Source: Ereboglobus luteus (GTDB taxonomy: Bacteria; Verrucomicrobiota; Verrucomicrobiia; Opitutales; Opitutaceae). Taken from it: a stretch of 64,000 nt of DNA. Each line of letters opens with the position of its first letter. Positions within the stretch are counted from its first letter, which is position 1. The position numbers were made by a program, and so were the translations under genes. Location of the stretch: positions 473,299 through 537,298 of the forward strand of contig NZ_CP023004.1 in NCBI RefSeq assembly GCF_003096195.1, given 5' to 3'. The notes under the pieces are model-generated. The model saw nothing but the letters and a program-made list of their open reading frames with translations. It was not told the DNA's origin and ran no database searches. Below, piece by piece: positions 1-9,200 of the stretch.

Positions 1-315
1 ACGAGCGTGCAACAGCAAAACACGGCGCGCATTTACGGCACGAAGGGCTGGCTGCATGTCGTGGAGCCGTGGACCCCGTCGCGCAACGAGGGCGGCCGGG
101 CCCGCATGTGGCTGCACCGTCCGGACGCGGCGGCGGAGGAGATCGCGCTGCCGTATCAAGAAAGTGAATACATGCTTGAGGCCGATGTCGTGGCGGAGTG
201 CGTGGCCGCGGGAAGGCGCGAGGCGGGCCAGATGAGCTGGGCCGACTCGCTCGGCAACGCGGCGGCGCTGGACAAATGGCTGGAGCTCGCGGGCGTGAAA
301 TACGGCGTCGCGTGA
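1..315 (+). CDS. Gfo/Idh/MocA-type oxidoreductase, C-terminal fragment
   Basis: The reading frame is open from the first base of the window and ends at TGA 313-315, so this is the 3' end of a gene that starts upstream. About 104 residues are visible. The motif GTKGWLHV, followed by a region rich in acidic and hydrophobic residues and a final helix with ECVAAGRREAGQMSW and LDKWLELAGVKY, is the usual C-terminal pattern of Gfo/Idh/MocA oxidoreductases (glucose-fructose oxidoreductase and dihydrodiol dehydrogenase types). The NAD(P)-binding Rossmann domain and catalytic residues lie outside the window, so the substrate cannot be judged. It converges on the autotransporter gene with only a 10-base gap. 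A second member of the family is at 58127-59278. Confidence 0.68.
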   Translation, partial: TSVQQQNTARIYGTKGWLHVVEPWTPSRNEGGRARMWLHRPDAAAEEIALPYQESEYMLEADVVAECVAAGRREAGQMSWADSLGNAAALDKWLELAGVKYGVA

Positions 316-325
316 GCGCGCCGCG

Positions 326-3300
326 TTACCAGGCGCGGCGGTAGCCGAGGTTTATGCTCCAGGGGCGCTCGTAGTGCGGGGCCTTGTTGTATTCGTAATC
401 CAAATACAACTGGCTTTGCTCGTTGATCAGGTAGCCCGCGCCCGCGCCGGTTTCCAATCGCCAGCCTTCAAAACCGGGGCTCTGGGTGCGGCCTTCAACA
501 TGGACCTTGCCGCCGCTGATGTCGCTTTTGACGACGCCGAATTTTATGTAGGGATTCCACCGGGCGAAGGTGGCGCCGGTGCGGACTCGCGCGGTGTATT
601 GCCACGAGTCGGCATCGCCGATGCGCACGTGGATGTCGCGGTGGTGGTCGTTCCTCATGGTGTAGTCGGTTCCGTTGATCCAGGCGACGGCGGCTTGCAC
701 CGAGGGCTCCACCCAGTAGCGGCCGTTTATAAAGCGGCGCCCGGCTTCAACCGAGATGCCCTGGATGTTGTTTTTGTATTTGCCGTGCGAGAGGTAGCCG
801 TCAACGCCGCGCGCGTTGAGTTCGCTTTCAGAGCGGTCAAGGCGAAGCACGGAATCGATGAACCAGCCGGCGTCGTGAATCCAGAGCGCGTAGAGGCCGC
901 CGCCGAGGATCGTGCTGTTGCCGTCGCCGTATTTGTGACCGAGGTCCTCGAAGGAGCGGTCGCTGTAGTTCATGCCGGCGTGAACGCCGGCCATGAGGAT
1001 CGCGTTTTTAATGGTGAAGATTTTGTCCGCGCCAACGGTGAGGCCGTAGGTGTCCTGCTTGACGCGGCTGTTTCCAAATTGGGAATCGGTGTTGAGGCGG
1101 TATGTGTTGGCGCGGGCCCAGATGCTGCCGCGGTCGCGCGACGGGGTGCCCCGATCATGCGGTATGCTTGCGCGGTCGCCCAGCGTGTTGAGGTAGTCAC
1201 CCGGCATGGGGGCGCGAATGCCGCCCGGCATGTTGACGCGGATGTCGCCCATGCGCTTGTGGACGTTGTCGAGGCCGTAGTGCAGGTCGGCGGTCATCAC
1301 GCCGGCGGTGCTCAGGATCGCGTCGCCGCCGCGGCTGATGGAGTTGCCGGCGGTCAGGTAATAGGCCGAGGTGTCGGGCATGACCGCGCCGCCGTCGCCT
1401 TTGTGGAGCTCGTAGGTGGTCATGCCGAACTCGATTCCGTCGGAGGTGAACACGGGCGCGCCGTGCTCGTAATCGACAACGAGCAGCGCGTATCTGAAGC
1501 CCGGGTCGTAGGGGCGGCTGTCGTTCAGGCTGTTGAACACAATGTGGTGCGCGCCGTCCGCGCTGCCGCTGATGATGAGGCGGTCGGTTTGTTTGTTGGC
1601 GAGGTCGACGTTCATGTGGCTCGTCGTTTCGCCGGTGTAGTTGCCGGTTATCGTGAGCGTGGTGTAGGTGGCGTCGTTCGAGCCGGGTGTGTGGTAGTGG
1701 ATCGCGCCCCCGACGGCATGGAGGTTTTGGAGGGTTTGCAATTTGTTGCCGAGGTCGAGCGCGGCGTTTTCGAGCGTGATGCCGCGGCTCGTCTGGATGG
1801 CGTTTTCGGCGGCGAGGCGCAGCGTGCCGTTTTTAACGGTGGTCGCGCCGGTGTGGCGTTGCGCCTTCTCAAGCACAACGACGCCGTTGCCGATGGCGGC
1901 GATGTCGCCCGCGCCGTCGATCACGCCGGCGTAGGTGACGAGGTCGGAGCGGTTGAAGATGAGCGAGGCGGCGTCCGCGACGGTGGCGTCGGCGGCGATG
2001 GCGGTGTCCGGAGCCCAGCCGTTTGCCGCGCCGTCGCCGATTTGGAGCGCGCCGTTTTCGACGACGAGTTTGCCGGTGAGGGCGTTCGCGCCGGTGAGCG
2101 TGGTGGTGCCGCTGCCGCGCTGGACGAGGTCGCCCGAGCCGATGATCGCGCCGGCGTGGGTGATGTTGCCGGAGCGGTTGATTGTGAGCGTGCCGGAGTT
2201 GGCGACCGTGGCGGAGGCGATCATGCCGGAAGCGCCGCCGCCCTCCCCCGCCCCGAGCCGGAGGTGCGCGCCGGTTTCGATTGTCGTGACGCCGGTGTGG
2301 GTGTTGTCGCCCGTGAGCGTGAGGACGCTGTCGGCGGTGAGTGTGAGCGCGCCGGCGCCGTCGATCGTGCCGGAAAAGACGAGGCCGTCGGTGTTGTTGA
2401 TGATGTTGATCGCGCCGGCGCCGATGTGGATGGCGCCCGCGCCGGAGAGGTTGCGCAGGGTCTGGCTTGTGCCGGCGGTATCGAAGGCGGCATCGGCGGT
2501 GATGGTCACTTTCGTGCTGCTGGCGATGATGTTGGATGCGCCGGCGGTGGTGAGCGTGGCGGAGCCGGTGATGAGCGTCTCGCCGGTGTAGTCGTTGCCG
2601 TCGTGGCCGAGGACGATGGTGCGGCTGCCGGTGAAGGTGAAGCCCGCCGAACCGGTGCCGGTGAGCTGCGCGCTGAGTGTGTTGTCGAGCGCGTCGCCCG
2701 GATTGATGACGAGGCTTTCGGCGTCGCTGAGCGCCTCGATTGAGATGAGGCCGTAGTTGATCAGGATGTCGCCGCCCTGGGTGATGGCGTTGTAGCCGTA
2801 GGTGTTTTTTCCAACGGGCGTGGCACTGTTTTGGCCATAGGTGAGCGTGGAGGTGCCGGAGGGAAGCGGGGCGCCGTTGCTGTCGATAAGCTCAAAGGCG
2901 ATGCCGTCGGCCGGGCCGCTTTCGGTGGAGTGGACGATGGTGCGCTCGTGCAGGAGGTAATCGGGCGCGGCGACGTCGATGTCGAATATGTTGCCGTTGA
3001 GACCGTGACCCGGAGGCGCGGGCGGGTTGATGCCGGAGAGGACATCGGTGTCGACGCCGATCTTGGTCGCGGCGGCGAGGCCGGTTTCGCTGACGGAGAG
3101 CGTTTTTACCGTGAGCGTGTGGGGCTCGATGCCGGAGGTCGTGTTGGTTTTCACGATGAAGGTGCCGCCGGCGAGGTCGAGGCCGCCGATGGTGCGATCG
3201 GCGTCGAGTGTGGTTTCGGAATTTCCGGCAAGCTGGAGGGTCGCGTTGGCAAGGGCGGTTTCCGCGGTGTCGTTGAAATTGAACTTGGAAGTCCGCGCGC

Positions 3301-5356
3301 CTCCGCCGACGCCGATTGTGCCGGTGAAGGAAAGGGCTGAAGGACTGGAGGGTTGAAGGCTGAAGGTGACTGATTGCGCGTCGCCGGTGTTGCGCAGGTT
3401 TATGAAGCCGTCGCCGGTGAGCGTGTTGGCGACGGTGGCGTCGGTGGTGGCGTGCACGCCGAGGGTCGCGCCGGACTCGATGTTCACGGTGGCGTCCTTG
3501 AGTTGGGTGACATCCCACGCGACGGCCAGGCTGCCTTCGCGCACATCGACGGAGAGCATGTCGAGGTCGTCCGTGTCCATTATCCACGAGCCCGCGCCCT
3601 GCTTGACCAGTGTGCCGGTGAAAGTCGTGGGACCGATGACCGCCGAGGTGTAGGCGGTTTCGCTGCCGGACGCGCCGTTGAGCACCAGTTGCGAGTCGTC
3701 ACCGGCGATGAAGAGCTGCCCGACCAGCGTGCTGCTATTCCAGAGATTCACCTTGTGCACCGCGTCCCCGTCATCGCCCTCGTCCAGATAGATGGCGTAG
3801 TCGCCGCCGCGGATCACGCCGCCGGTCGTGTTCGTGACGGTCGTGTCGAACAGGGCGGCGAGGCCGGTGTCCGTCACGCCGCTGATGGTGCCGCTGTTTG
3901 TGAACGTGCCGCCGCCCACCATGATGATGCCGGCATCGGCGCCCTCAATCAAACCGCCGATGTTTGAGACGGTCGCCTCGTCCGCGATGTCAACGGCAAA
4001 GGCGTATGCCCCGTCGGGGCGGCCCGTGGCGATGATGGTGCCGGTGTTCGTCAGCTCGCCCCTGGCATACAGGGAGACGCCGGCTATGCCGCCCCGGATC
4101 AGGCCCGCGTCGTTCGTGATTATGGCGTCAGACCAACTGGTGATGCCGCTCACCGTATCGCCGATGATCGTGCCGCTGTTCGCGAACGTGCCGCCGCCCA
4201 GCGCGTGGACGCCAATTTCGGCGCCGTGGATGAGGGCGCCGGCGTTGTTAGAAATCGCCACCGCGACACCGTGCGCATAAACGCCGTTGTAACGCTCGCC
4301 GATGATCGTGCCGCTGTTGGACAGCGTGCCGCCGTATTGGAACCAGACGCCGCTGTCGCCGCCCGAGAGGAGGCCGCCGGCGGTGTTGGTCACCAATATG
4401 GGCGCGCTCAAATTGGTGATCGCGTTTTCGCCGCCCTTGATGACGCCGCCGTTGACGATTTCACCGCCGCCCGTCATTTGAACGCCGGCGCGGATGCTCG
4501 AAATCACGCCGGTGGCGTTGTTGATGACCAGAGCGGGCGAAACGCCGGTGGAAACTCCGTTGGCCGACTGGCCGTAGTAGGCGGGGTTGATGATCGAACC
4601 GGAGTTGATCACGGTGCCCCCGGCTCTCAACGTCACGCCGGCGGAGGTGCCTCGCAGCAAACCGGTGGAGCCGTTGATGACGAGCACGCTGGCGCTGTCG
4701 GCATAGATGCCATGGCTGCTGGAACTGTAATTACTGCTTGTGCTGAGGATCGCCCCGGTGTTTGTCACCGTGCCCCCGCTGGTGAGCTTGATGCCGCCCT
4801 GCCCCCCTTGGATGGTGCCGCCATTGTTCGTAATCGTCACCGCGCCCCGCTGGGAGTTGATGCCATATTCACCGGAGTTTGTGTTTTTGATGAGACCGGC
4901 GTTTGTGATCGTGCCCCCGCCGTGCAAGAACACGCCGTTGGTGATTCCCTCGATCACCCCTGTGGCAGTGTTGTTGATGAACGAGGAATTGCCACGGGAA
5001 TAAACACCAAAAGCCGACCAAATCGCCGTGGACTTGATCGTGCCGGCGTTGTTGATGACGGCGCCGCCATCTTCAAAAATCACGGCGTGGGAAAAGGTGG
5101 AGGACACCAGCGAGCCCGCGGAAATGTCAAGCGTCACACCGGTCATCGACCCACTTATGCCCCCGCCTATGATCACGCCGGAAAGGACGTATTCCCCTGC
5201 CGCGGGAATATCGTATTTGGTCCCGGACTGAATGCTCGTCGGCTGCGCGGACAGATGCCCGGCAAAGATAGCAGACAGCAGAACGGCGAAAATGCCGGCG
5301 ACCTGAAACGACTCGCGAACCAACCAACGTGTCTTAATAGATATTTTACTTTTCAT
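326..5356 (-). CDS. Autotransporter (type Va), repeat-rich passenger and C-terminal beta-barrel
   Basis: Predicted 1676-residue surface protein. Residues 1 to about 37 form a signal peptide (basic start, hydrophobic core, SAQ cleavage site). Residues about 50-590 are a run of rungs with the pattern GGTxxNSGTIxG, about 40 residues each, as expected for a right-handed beta-helix. A middle part (about 590-1150) contains PATR-type autotransporter-associated strand repeats such as LTLTGDNTHTGVTTIETG. A pertactin-like stretch precedes a barrel of about 270 residues starting near 1405 and ending in the aromatic LGYRRAW, the usual outer-membrane insertion signal. I saw no cysteine in the passenger, which is typical of the class. 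The start at 5354-5356 gives the full signal peptide; no Shine-Dalgarno sequence precedes it. It is a paralogue of the giant gene upstream; the final barrel strands are nearly the same. Function is probably adhesion or surface structure, which is inference. Confidence 0.93.
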   Translation of the reverse strand: MKSKISIKTRWLVRESFQVAGIFAVLLSAIFAGHLSAQPTSIQSGTKYDIPAAGEYVLSGVIIGGGISGSMTGVTLDISAGSLVSSTFSHAVIFEDGGAVINNAGTIKSTAIWSAFGVYSRGNSSFINNTATGVIEGITNGVFLHGGGTITNAGLIKNTNSGEYGINSQRGAVTITNNGGTIQGGQGGIKLTSGGTVTNTGAILSTSSNYSSSSHGIYADSASVLVINGSTGLLRGTSAGVTLRAGGTVINSGSIINPAYYGQSANGVSTGVSPALVINNATGVISSIRAGVQMTGGGEIVNGGVIKGGENAITNLSAPILVTNTAGGLLSGGDSGVWFQYGGTLSNSGTIIGERYNGVYAHGVAVAISNNAGALIHGAEIGVHALGGGTFANSGTIIGDTVSGITSWSDAIITNDAGLIRGGIAGVSLYARGELTNTGTIIATGRPDGAYAFAVDIADEATVSNIGGLIEGADAGIIMVGGGTFTNSGTISGVTDTGLAALFDTTVTNTTGGVIRGGDYAIYLDEGDDGDAVHKVNLWNSSTLVGQLFIAGDDSQLVLNGASGSETAYTSAVIGPTTFTGTLVKQGAGSWIMDTDDLDMLSVDVREGSLAVAWDVTQLKDATVNIESGATLGVHATTDATVANTLTGDGFINLRNTGDAQSVTFSLQPSSPSALSFTGTIGVGGGARTSKFNFNDTAETALANATLQLAGNSETTLDADRTIGGLDLAGGTFIVKTNTTSGIEPHTLTVKTLSVSETGLAAATKIGVDTDVLSGINPPAPPGHGLNGNIFDIDVAAPDYLLHERTIVHSTESGPADGIAFELIDSNGAPLPSGTSTLTYGQNSATPVGKNTYGYNAITQGGDILINYGLISIEALSDAESLVINPGDALDNTLSAQLTGTGSAGFTFTGSRTIVLGHDGNDYTGETLITGSATLTTAGASNIIASSTKVTITADAAFDTAGTSQTLRNLSGAGAIHIGAGAINIINNTDGLVFSGTIDGAGALTLTADSVLTLTGDNTHTGVTTIETGAHLRLGAGEGGGASGMIASATVANSGTLTINRSGNITHAGAIIGSGDLVQRGSGTTTLTGANALTGKLVVENGALQIGDGAANGWAPDTAIAADATVADAASLIFNRSDLVTYAGVIDGAGDIAAIGNGVVVLEKAQRHTGATTVKNGTLRLAAENAIQTSRGITLENAALDLGNKLQTLQNLHAVGGAIHYHTPGSNDATYTTLTITGNYTGETTSHMNVDLANKQTDRLIISGSADGAHHIVFNSLNDSRPYDPGFRYALLVVDYEHGAPVFTSDGIEFGMTTYELHKGDGGAVMPDTSAYYLTAGNSISRGGDAILSTAGVMTADLHYGLDNVHKRMGDIRVNMPGGIRAPMPGDYLNTLGDRASIPHDRGTPSRDRGSIWARANTYRLNTDSQFGNSRVKQDTYGLTVGADKIFTIKNAILMAGVHAGMNYSDRSFEDLGHKYGDGNSTILGGGLYALWIHDAGWFIDSVLRLDRSESELNARGVDGYLSHGKYKNNIQGISVEAGRRFINGRYWVEPSVQAAVAWINGTDYTMRNDHHRDIHVRIGDADSWQYTARVRTGATFARWNPYIKFGVVKSDISGGKVHVEGRTQSPGFEGWRLETGAGAGYLINEQSQLYLDYEYNKAPHYERPWSINLGYRRAW

Positions 5357-6211
5357 GCAGTTTTCGATGTCTAGTGATCCGTTTGCGGAAGACCGAAATG
5401 GAACGCTATATAATGCAACAGGGATTCATTTACGTCGGGAATTCAACGAAATTCGCATACTTTTTACTTTAATAATTTGTGTGTATTTATGTTTTTATAA
5501 ACACACAATTTCATGACCGGTGCGCGGGTTTATTCACGGGACTTATATATAAAAACAGTGTCATGTATTTATATTATATCCACAAACCAAACCCAGCGGG
5601 TCAAAATGGCTCAAGTTACACAGGCTACAAGAGGGGTCTTCACACGGGAACGGGCGCGGATAAACAAAGACCCGAAAACAAGATACAATGGGTTAAACGG
5701 GGTGTGTTTTAACACATCGCGCATGTGCGCGCCAATTTCAGTCGCGCTTATATTCACGCACACCAGCGATTAAAGTTTCTTTCAGCCGGAGCTTTTGAAA
5801 CACCATCATCGAATGGCCGAAATCACTGCGGTTTTCGTTTTTATTTTCTGCGTTTTATACAAAAAGTATTTATATTTTGACGAAAACAAATGTGCTTTTT
5901 AAATTTTGGCTTCTTCGCTTCATTGAGAAGAAGGAACACAGAGGGCATGGAGTTCCTTTCCGTATCTACAAGCAATCCCGAAAAGTTCACCTCTGAAGCG
6001 TATGATGCTCCCATGCGCAAAAACACTCAAACAACCAATCCATTTAGCCACAAAAAGGCGCAAAAATTCCGTCCGGCTATTCAACGCTTCGAGGCGCCTA
6101 TAGGCGCGCGTAAAATTTCAGCCGAGGTGGAGATTATTTTTGTGCCTTTTTGTGGCTAAAAAAATTTCATTCTCTTTGCTGCCATTCTTTACTTTTTCCG
6201 GGACGGGTTAA
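5357..6211. other. AT-rich spacer between the two autotransporter genes
   Basis: No convincing gene. Short frames at 5479-5773 and 5890-6159 have unlike codon use and no recognisable product. The segment is much richer in A and T than its flanks and should hold the promoter of the 326-5356 gene and the end of the giant transcript. A small inverted pair (5477-5484 and 5501-5508, TTGTGTGT/ACACACAA) lies about 120 bases upstream of the smaller gene and could be an operator or a hairpin. A larger inverted repeat at 6043-6160 is listed separately. Confidence 0.6.
6043..6160. repeat. Long inverted repeat with 24-base arms
   Basis: Arms 6043-6066 and 6137-6160 are reverse complements with a single mismatch (core AGCCACAAAAAGGCGCA against its complement). 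The 70-base loop contains a perfect 14-base palindrome, GCGCCTATAGGCGC, at 6094-6107. It lies about 50 bases past the stop of the giant autotransporter gene, so it could fold in the 3' end of that transcript. It could also be a dispersed repeat; no second copy was seen in this window. Confidence 0.75.
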
Positions 6212-9200
6212 TTACCAGAGGCGGCGGTAGCCGAGGTTGATCGACCAGGGACGCTCGTAGGCGCCGGCCTTGTTGTATTCATAATCCAAATACACCTGGC
6301 TGCGCGGATCGATCAGGTAGCTCGCGCCGAAACCGGCCTCGAATCGCCAGCCGTCGTAGTCAGGGAGGAAGGTCTTGTCGTTCGCATGGATTTCGCCGCC
6401 GTCGGTGAGGGTTTTCACCACGCCGATTTTGCCGTAGGGCGACCATCTCGAATTTGTGATCTGCCGGCCAAAGCGCACCTGGCCGCGATACTGGGCGGCG
6501 CGGGAGCCGTCCACTTTCACATCAATCGCGACGTCATCCGGCGTGGTGCGATAGCTTGCGCTGTTCAGCCAGGCAAAGGCGGCTTGCACGCCCGGCTCGA
6601 CCCACCAGCCGTCGCCGCGCCCAAACCGGCGGCCCAATTCCAGCGACACGCCTTGCGCGTTGCTGTTGTAATCACCGCGAACCAACCGGTTCCCGGCCGT
6701 GCGCGTCTCAAAGCTGTTTTTGTAGCGGTCCACCTTGAGCACGAGGTCGGCATACCAGCCGTTGTCGTGCAGCCACGCGGCGTAGAGGCCGACCGAGAGA
6801 TTGCGGGTCTTGCCCTCGCTGCCGGCGGCGTCGAAGTCGCGGTCAATGTTGCCCATGTCAACAAATCCGCCGATGAGGTTCACGCTGCTCCGCGCACGGA
6901 AGGCTTTGTCACCGCCGGCGGTCAGGCCGTAGGCATATTGGTCAAAGCCGCGACCGGAGATCGTGTTGTTCGCGTTCAAATGGTAGCCGCGACCGCGCAG
7001 CCACAGGTTGCCGGTCGGTTTTTCGACACCGGTCAACTCGGCGCGGACATGACCCATGCGCAGGTAAAGCGCGTCGAGGGAATAGTGCCAGTCCTTGGCG
7101 AGCATGGCGGCGGTGTTGATGATCGAGTCCGCCACGTCCGAAAGACCGGCGTTGAGCAAATACCATTTGTCGGGATCAAGGTTCAATCCGCTGAGGACCG
7201 CGGAACCCTTGTTGAGCTCGAACGAAACCAGGCCAAAGTCGACCTTCTCACCGTCGAGCAGATAGGTCGCGACTCCGGCGTCGGTGATGAGCGGGATTGC
7301 CGTCTCGCCGTCGGACGGCACGCCGGCGGCGGACACGGAGTTGACCAAAACGGTGTGTGTGCCGTCGGAGCTGCCGTTGGTGATTGCGAGGTGATCGGCC
7401 ACCTCGCCATCGGCCTTGAGCCCGGGGGCGTTGGTGAAGTCGACGTTGAACACCAGCGAGCCATTGTCGCCGGAGAGACTGGCAAGCGTGGCGCGCCTGA
7501 AGGTTGAGCCGGAATGGACAAAACCCAGCGTGGAATTGTTGAGCGCCGTGGCGCCCAGTTGCGCCTGGTCGATGTCGATCCAGATGGCGGAGTCGTCGCG
7601 GACGTCCACGCGGGCGGCGGTTCCGCCGAGGGCGTTGGTGGCGCTCAGGTAAACGATGGCGCTGGAAAGCTCGACGTTGTCGATCGCATTGTCGTGCCCG
7701 ATGCCAAACGAGCCGCTGGTGGTGATCGCGAGCGTGCCCGGGCCGGAGACATTGTTGCCCATCACGCCGTTGACATTGCGATACTCGAGGGTGCCTTCGG
7801 CGGCGACGGAGACATCGGCGGTGTTGAGCGCGGCGAGGTCCTCGAACACGAGCCGGCCAAACTCGACGCTCGCACGGCCGAGGAATCCGGCGTTGGCCGT
7901 CGCGATGACGGCGGTGCCGCTGTTGGCCTTGATGATTTCGCCCGCGCCGCCGAGCGCGTTGACGATGGTGCCGCTCGCGGCGACATCAAACCGGAGCGTG
8001 CCGCCCACCGCGATGTCGCCCGTGCCGAGCGCGGCGAGATCCCTCAGGTCCACCATGGCGGGCTCGGCGATCTCGATGCTGGCGGCGAAACCGGTGTTGG
8101 CGGAGGTGACGGTGAACGTGCCGCCTCGCAATTCGAGCAAGCCGCCGCCGGTGAGCGTGCCGTCCGCGACGCCGCCGTTCACGATGGTGAGCGCGCCATT
8201 GGGGCCGAGGGCGATGGTGGAGCTGGCGGCGGTGTTGAGCGCGCCGATAATTTGCGCGGTATTGCCGATCAGGGTCGTGGTGTTGTTTTCCAAGCGCAGG
8301 AGCGAGGTGTGGCTGTCGTTGCCGCCAAGGACATTGTTTTTGCCGGTCACCAGCATGCCGCCCGCGGTGACAACGGTTTCGCCGGAATAATCGTTGCCGC
8401 TGTTGTTGAGCGTGATGCTGCCGCCGGTGGCGTTGATATGCAGACTGCCCTCGCCGGTGACCCTTGCGTCGAGCACGCTGTCCGTCGCGTCGATGGTGTC
8501 GAGCGCGAGTGTCTTGTCGCGCTGGATGTCGAGCTCCGTGAGCAGATAATCGTAATAGAGACCCGAGCCCCGCCCGTCCGTGGTGTTCGTCGCGGAGGCA
8601 AAGGCCGCGTATTCGTAATTGGCGATCACGACGTCGTCGTAATTTATTTTCTGGCCGTCTCCGATGGCGCGGCCGTCCACGCGCATGATTTCCATCTGGC
8701 CTTCCTGCGTGACGATATCCGCGTCCAAGAGCTTGACGGCGTTCGCACCGGGGCCGTCCTGGTCGAGGAAGTTGGTCGAGGGCGGCAGCGTGCCGGCAGG
8801 CGTCAAGGTTTCGGAGAGGCCTTCGAGGACGACTTTGCTGGAGGAGTCCGCCACCGCGAGCGTGCCGGTCTTGAAAACGTGCGCGGGGCTGAGCGCATCC
8901 ATGGCGATGCCGAGCGTGCCGCCGTCCATCGTCAGGCCGCCGATTGCGCCGCCGCGCGCGACGCGCACATTCGAGGCGGAACCGGCGCGCACGGTCGCGC
9001 GCGCGAGCGCCTGCTCGTTGAGCAAGCCGGCGGCATCGTTGGAGAAGTCGAGCTTGGTCGAGACGAGACTGAGCGTGCCGTTGAAATTCGTGCCGGCGGA
9101 GGCGGCGAAGCTGAATGTGCCGCCGGCGAGATCGACGGCCACCACTCCGGCGCCAGTGAGCGCATTTCCGTAAGTCCAGGCAGGGACTGTGTCGCTTTCG

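Noticed and set aside
374-2743. 789-codon plus-strand frame opposite the smaller autotransporter
   Set aside because: Same reason: Val/Ala/Gly/Asp-rich shadow of the minus-strand gene with no recognisable fold.
5479-6159. Small frames in the spacer between autotransporters
   Set aside because: AT-rich, no homologous pattern, one crosses the inverted repeat; better read as noncoding.
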